From Tenodera sinensis (Eukaryota > Arthropoda > Insecta > Mantodea > Mantidae): a stretch of 64,000 bases of DNA. The stretch lies in NCBI GenBank assembly GCA_030765045.1, contig CM060964.1:280396502-280460501 (forward strand), read 5' to 3'. The notes under the pieces are model-generated. The model saw only the letters and a list, made by a program, of their open reading frames with translations, was not told the DNA's origin and did not search any database. This document shows positions 60,101 to 64,000 of this stretch, one piece after another. Both the position numbers and the translations under genes were made by a program. Each line of letters starts with the position of its first letter. Within the stretch, counting starts at the first letter, position 1.

Positions 60101-60250
60101 GGCTGTGCTCATAATGCTTGCAATTTGAATAGAAAATTGCCGAATTTTATTCCAATTTTTTTTCATTGCTTAAGCAATTATGATAGTCACTTCTTGATTA
60201 GATATATTTTTAGTAAGGAAAACTTACCCTGCAAGGACTGTAGTAGTTAA
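57168..60250 (+). pseudogene. Protein-primed type-B DNA polymerase gene, 5' exons and exonuclease region only
   Basis: Inferred exons: 57168-57265 (noncoding), 57904-58179 (ATG at 57909) and 58467 onward; donors GTAAGT at 57266 and 58180, acceptors at 57903 and 58466. Exon phases agree. From 59111 to 60250 the frame is open for 379 codons. It shows YIELPECIKRKKPVLNIKN, a C2H2 finger (C157, C160, H173, C177), the Exo I motif YADIES (D210, E212) and a Cys/His cluster C305-C308-H322-H324-C332-C337 resembling HNH/endonuclease VII. The Exo II motif SNYDSH (N356, D358) follows. Exo III and all polymerase motifs are absent, because the frame runs into the right arm at 60202 and stops. Breaks upstream: TAA at 58158, TGA in the third exon, a frameshift near 58770 and TAA at 59041. 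The polymerase type is that of Polintons, adintoviruses and related elements. It would have copied the element's own linear DNA. Confidence 0.8.
58278..58372. repeat. (ACT/ACC)n to (ATT/GTT)n microsatellite in the intron
   Basis: Trinucleotide tract within the inferred second intron of the PolB gene. It lies in the single-copy centre, so it is absent from the right arm. Confidence 0.9.
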
Positions 60251-60503
60251 ATTAGGGCCGTCTTGTAACCACAGTTGGTGCAAATACATAGCCCCTCCAC
60301 AGGGATATCTCTGCAATCACCGATTTGCTGCTGCGATGGCGAGTCTTCAAAACCAGGGGGTGGGGGAATAATATCTTCCTGAAGGGGGGAGGTGACTGCT
60401 TCAGGCTCTGCAACACCTCTTGCAGGCCCTTCAGAAACAGCTGCCCTTCGAGCTCGTCCAGCCAGGGTCAGCTTGTTGCCCTGATTATAAGTTCTCATTC
60501 TGA
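60228..60503 (-). pseudogene. Orphan first coding exon of the PolB gene in the right arm
   Basis: Reverse copy of the left-arm exon, with ATG at 60498-60496, the same downstream stop (TAA at 60249-60247) and the same GTAAGT donor facing the centre. The encoded peptide is rich in Gly/Arg/Ala/Pro, has an IIPPPPGFED motif and ends in CICTNCGYKTALI. It differs from the left copy by one visible residue (DCRDIP against DWRDIP). In the present arrangement it would splice or read into PolB in antisense. Confidence 0.7.
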
Positions 60504-61236
60504 CTGAAATGATAATTTCAAGGACATAAATTGACTGAATATATAAAATGTCTAGCTTTTCCTTTGTTTTTTTGAATGATATGATACATTTCAATGTTGG
60601 TTTGTATGTTAAATAAATAAAACTGATAATAACTATAATTTCCATGGTAGGAACACATTGTAATGCTATCTATAAAAAACGATGTGACTCACTGAAATTA
60701 CATAAAGTTTTTTAATTTAGACATATATTAGGACCATGTTTAGGTTTTAAATCATTAGCAATGTTCCTTTTTATTGATTTTTTATTATTGTGGCGTATTA
60801 AATCCATCATTTAGATAGAATATTTCCAGAACATACTCATTTAAGTATAACATGAATTTTGTTAATTTCTTTCTCAGCATCAAAAATTAGATTTAAACTT
60901 GTTTAAAAAACATGTTTTAAGCCTTATACGGGTATATTTATCACCTTAAATATAAACACTGCGGCGATAGGCACGAAACAACATATAAAGGAAAAAACTG
61001 TGATAAAATAATTTGTAAATCATATAGACAATGTGTATATAATGTTTTCTCTTTTCCCTTTAAAACCATCTAATTTCACATCTTAAAATAAATACATTTA
61101 AATAATGTATAGAAAATTGAAAAAAAAAAACAATACACTTACATTCAATGAAGATAATGGTGACTGTAGCGCAAGTGTAATTTCCTCACTGATTGTGTAT
61201 AAGCTTCAAAAATACCCTCCTAGACGTCTCAAGTCA

Positions 61237-61273
61237 AACTGAGGGAAAGGTCTCTTAGCGATGCCTTTATATA
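61237..61273 (-). promoter_or_regulatory. TATA box and initiator, right arm
   Basis: Exact mirror of the left-arm promoter: TATATAAAG on the minus strand at 61273-61265 and TCAGTT at 61242-61237. It directs transcription leftward, converging on the left-arm transcript. Confidence 0.7.
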
Positions 61274-61919
61274 CGCTAGCAAGAACGCCTACATGCCACC
61301 GAAGGTCTCCTTTGTAGGTAGGGGGGGGGGGCTGAGGGTTAAAGACAGTCGCTTGTCTTGTCAATATAAATGATGATTAAATACATCCAGTTGTAGGAAT
61401 GGGATTTCAGAGATTGCATGTGAAATTTATTTCGCTTTTTGAAAAAGGGACCCCTCTGCTGTCACACAAGAAATTTATTTTTTCTGGTAAGAGCATTGGT
61501 AGGGCATTCCATTTCAATACCTAAGTCCAAAAGATGCGGGTGGGCCGAAAATTCCAGTGGGAATGGTTTCTTCAGAAGAATGCGTGTGTGTGGGGGTAGA
61601 TTTTGATCAGTAAAAGTTTCGTTATGTCGAACCGCAAGTTTGTTACAGATTTCCTTTGTGTGGGTATACTAAAGCAGGCGCCATGGAATGTATAGTTTTC
61701 AAGATAGCCCCCCGCCCCCTCGAACCCTGAGGTGAAAGCGAAATGTTTTGTAATAAGATATAGTGATCTGTAAATATTCATGACCTGTATGCAAGCAGAA
61801 ATGTCACAGGAAATAATTATTATAAATAAGATTCCGTTGTGTTGTGAAATGATTTGAAGTAACACTTATTCTTAACAGTTTCGGAAATCTCAAGCTTCAG
61901 TTAATTGTATTGGTGATAT

Positions 61920-62151
61920 TAATGTTTTATATCATAGCCGTGCAAATAGCACAGAATTTAAAGCTTAAAGGTTTGACTATCGCCCAAAGCCTACTGTATT
62001 CTAATATCATCCTTGCACATACATGGAAATAAGCAATAAGATAATTTGTACAAATGTTTATCTCAACTAACACGAAGAAGATATAGGAATAAGAGCTTGT
62101 AAAAATGTATAGTACAAGAGTAGAGAAAGTCATGTGAGTGCAACACATCAG
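61920..62151. repeat. ~240-bp repeat unit in the right arm
   Basis: Mirror of the unit at 56258-56490; a further partial unit lies at about 63258-63384. A TG-rich tract at 62690-62835 mirrors the CA-rich tract of the left arm. Confidence 0.65.
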
Positions 62152-64000
62152 ATTTTTTAATGTGTGTGTTTATGTAGAAATGAAGTCAAAAGAATTTTCT
62201 GTAAGATTGAAAGGCGCTATCCTATATGTAAACATGGGTTATTCCAGTAATTACTTTGACCAGAACTCTCGAATTTGTCAATAAAGAAACTAATAATAAG
62301 GCGAGATATTACTTAGTGTCTGAAATTTGTCCATTACTTTGAAAATGCGCCCTTATGCAATTTTGCTTTCATTTTATGATGTAATAACAATAATAACCTG
62401 TATTGCTGATGGTTCAATGATTCAGCTAGGTTCCTCGGGTGCTTACTGTTCCTGCATTGTGGTATCGTTATTCTTTGGTGCGATTTAAAAAATATTACTT
62501 GCTAGGATTAAACAAGCATAGTAATCTCGTAAGATACTATAAATAAGAAAATAAATGTATAAATAAGTGTCCTCTTAAACACCCCGGATATATAAGAAAG
62601 AAAACTGAGTAGAGAATCCTTGTGAAAAGTAATACATTGGCTAGCATAAAGTCCTTAATTTAAGGAAATTATAAATGAAGCTTATGCGGTTTTGTGCGAG
62701 TGTTTGTGTGCATGTATGTCTGTCTGTGTGTGCGTGTATGTGTTTGTGTGTGTGTATGTGTAGGTGAGTGTGTGCGTGTATGTCTGTCTGCGTATGTGTG
62801 TATGTGTGTGTTTACGGGCGTGTGTGTGCGTGTTTTCGGTTGTAGGATATTTTTGGAGATATTTCCATGATATTAGTGGAATATCGGAAACATACGTTTT
62901 GTCTGAATTATAGTACGGGAGTAGAGAATGTCATGTGAGTGTAACAGATGATAACTTTAATCTCTCTAAAATGCGACCTTAATATTATAAGATTCGTTTA
63001 AATACGCGAGATTAATACCAATATATTCCTATATGGAACTCTGGAAAAATCCGGCAGGGGATGAATGAGAAGAGAGAAACTCCTGTGAATGTAAAGCGTG
63101 AGAGATAGTGCTTGTGTTGATTGTGCGGGCACCATTGAAGTCTATAAGGAATCCAAAATAAACAAAATAGATAAATAAACAACAAAAAACTAGAAAACAT
63201 GACACAGGAAAAGTGGACCGAGAAAGCCTTGTGAATGTAAAAGCCTCAAGAAGCAGCCCGAATCTCACCGAAATAAGCAATAAGATAATTTGTACAAATG
63301 CTTATCTCAACTAGCACGATGAAGATATAGGCATAAGAGCTGGTAAGAAATATTTGTAGAAGACTGAGTAGGGAATGTCATTCAAGTGTGCCCAAGACCA
63401 CCGCAGCCCCTCCCGCACAATACGGTCATTATGAGGGAAGGCAGGTAACCCCTCCGCAGTGGGGGACCGCAACTGTGGTCCTCGTGTCAATGCAATAATT
63501 CAAGACTGAAGTATTCTTTCGCTAGTGAAAAGATTTCACCTTACCGATCCTGCGGGTGGGTGATCTTTGGCCGCTATGTTAAGAGAAAAACCTTAACATT
63601 TTTTGTCTCCATGGCCAATGCCAGAATGAGCTAACTCTCCACTTAATGGATTTTAGTTTGAGTAACAGACTGATGGCATCTTAAGGGAAGCAGTTTAAGG
63701 ATATTTATAGCATCGTGGTCTTCAGAGGGATGAGAAAATGCATCTTTTTTCAACACAAATATACGAGTTTCACAAAGAAACCAATAAGATTACCATCTTC
63801 TATTCTCGCTGGAAATTCTCTCGCCCCCGACATGAATATACTAGGCCTGTTCAGACAGGGAAAATGCGGATGTCTATGCTCGCCGTTGCAAGTTGTAGCT
63901 TGTTCTGTTCAAAAACTGGCAGAGGGGAACATTTCCAACTGTCACATAATTTTTTTTCAAACCCGCCATAAATATGTCAGTTTCTCAAAGGATCCGTTAA

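Larger units (their letters stand above)
60202..64000 (-). repeat. Right arm of giant inverted repeat (runs off the window)
   Basis: Mirror image of 54408-58205 with about a dozen substitutions and two homopolymer length changes. Examples: 58171 region CTTTGCAG against CCTTGCAG; a tryptophan codon in the left coding exon is cysteine in the right; 56894 C against A. The substitutions argue against a simple duplicated read. The arm still matches at the last base of the window, so its full length is unknown. Its inner end cuts the PolB frame. Confidence 0.93.

Noticed and set aside
54408..64000. Inverted repeat as a fold-back sequencing or assembly artefact
   Set aside because: The arms differ by about a dozen substitutions and the centre is single-copy, which a simple fold-back read would not give. 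Not excluded without spanning reads.

Overview
The window is AT-rich eukaryotic DNA, almost certainly from an arthropod and probably an insect. The evidence is the repeat content: I-like and R1-like non-LTR retrotransposons, a Jockey-like one, Penelope-like elements with GIY-YIG, many Tc1/mariner and hAT DNA transposons, tRNA-derived SINEs, and a TATA plus TCAGTT promoter of arthropod type. I cannot name the species. No confident host gene is visible; one possible host exon lies near 13.7 kb. There are no bacterial operons, rRNA genes or CRISPR arrays.

Layout. 0-1 kb: three small retroposons, two of them bounded by 13-bp target-site duplications (TSDs). 2.6-5.5 kb: a mariner-like element broken by a Penelope-like fragment, which in turn holds a SINE. 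6.2 kb: a long GTT/ATT microsatellite. 8.3-11.6 kb: a nearly complete, 5'-truncated I-like LINE with one frameshift. A second, inverted fragment of it lies at 13.9-15.1 kb. 12.4, 26.6 and 42.5 kb: three copies of one non-autonomous hAT family. 15.3-24.9 kb: degraded relics of several transposases and a foldback mariner-like element. 28.4-33.9 kb: an R1-like LINE with both ORFs, still showing a UAAUG stop-start overlap, interrupted by a 122-bp retroposon. 34.5-37.5 kb: a cluster of hairpins, long direct repeats and a Penelope-like RT/GIY-YIG relic. 37.7-40.8 kb: a degraded Jockey-like LINE on the minus strand. 43.7-47.0 kb: a hAT element inserted inside another hAT element, both with perfect 8-bp TSDs. 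47.2-47.9 kb: a third hAT derivative. 49.7-53.5 kb: a 3.7-kb G-rich satellite built on GGTA/GGTG with a ~1.18-kb higher-order period.

The most unusual structure is at 54.4-64.0 kb. Two nearly identical arms of at least 3.8 kb (54408-58205 and 60202 to the window end) face each other around a 2.0-kb centre. Each arm carries a TATA/initiator promoter, a noncoding leader exon, an intron and a first coding exon, all pointing inward. From the left arm the gene continues into the centre as a protein-primed type-B DNA polymerase (exonuclease region only), which ends where the right arm begins. I interpret this as an internally deleted PolB-encoding mobile element or virus-like element (Polinton/adintovirus-like in polymerase type) with giant terminal inverted repeats. 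The gene has in-frame stops and a frameshift, so it is not functional as read.

Several families are linked by sequence. The I-like LINE shares its last ~75 bp with two tiny retroposons (SINE-LINE partnership). A ~240-bp repeat unit occurs at 41.3-41.8 kb, inside the outer hAT at 44.0/46.5 kb, and in both arms of the giant inverted repeat.
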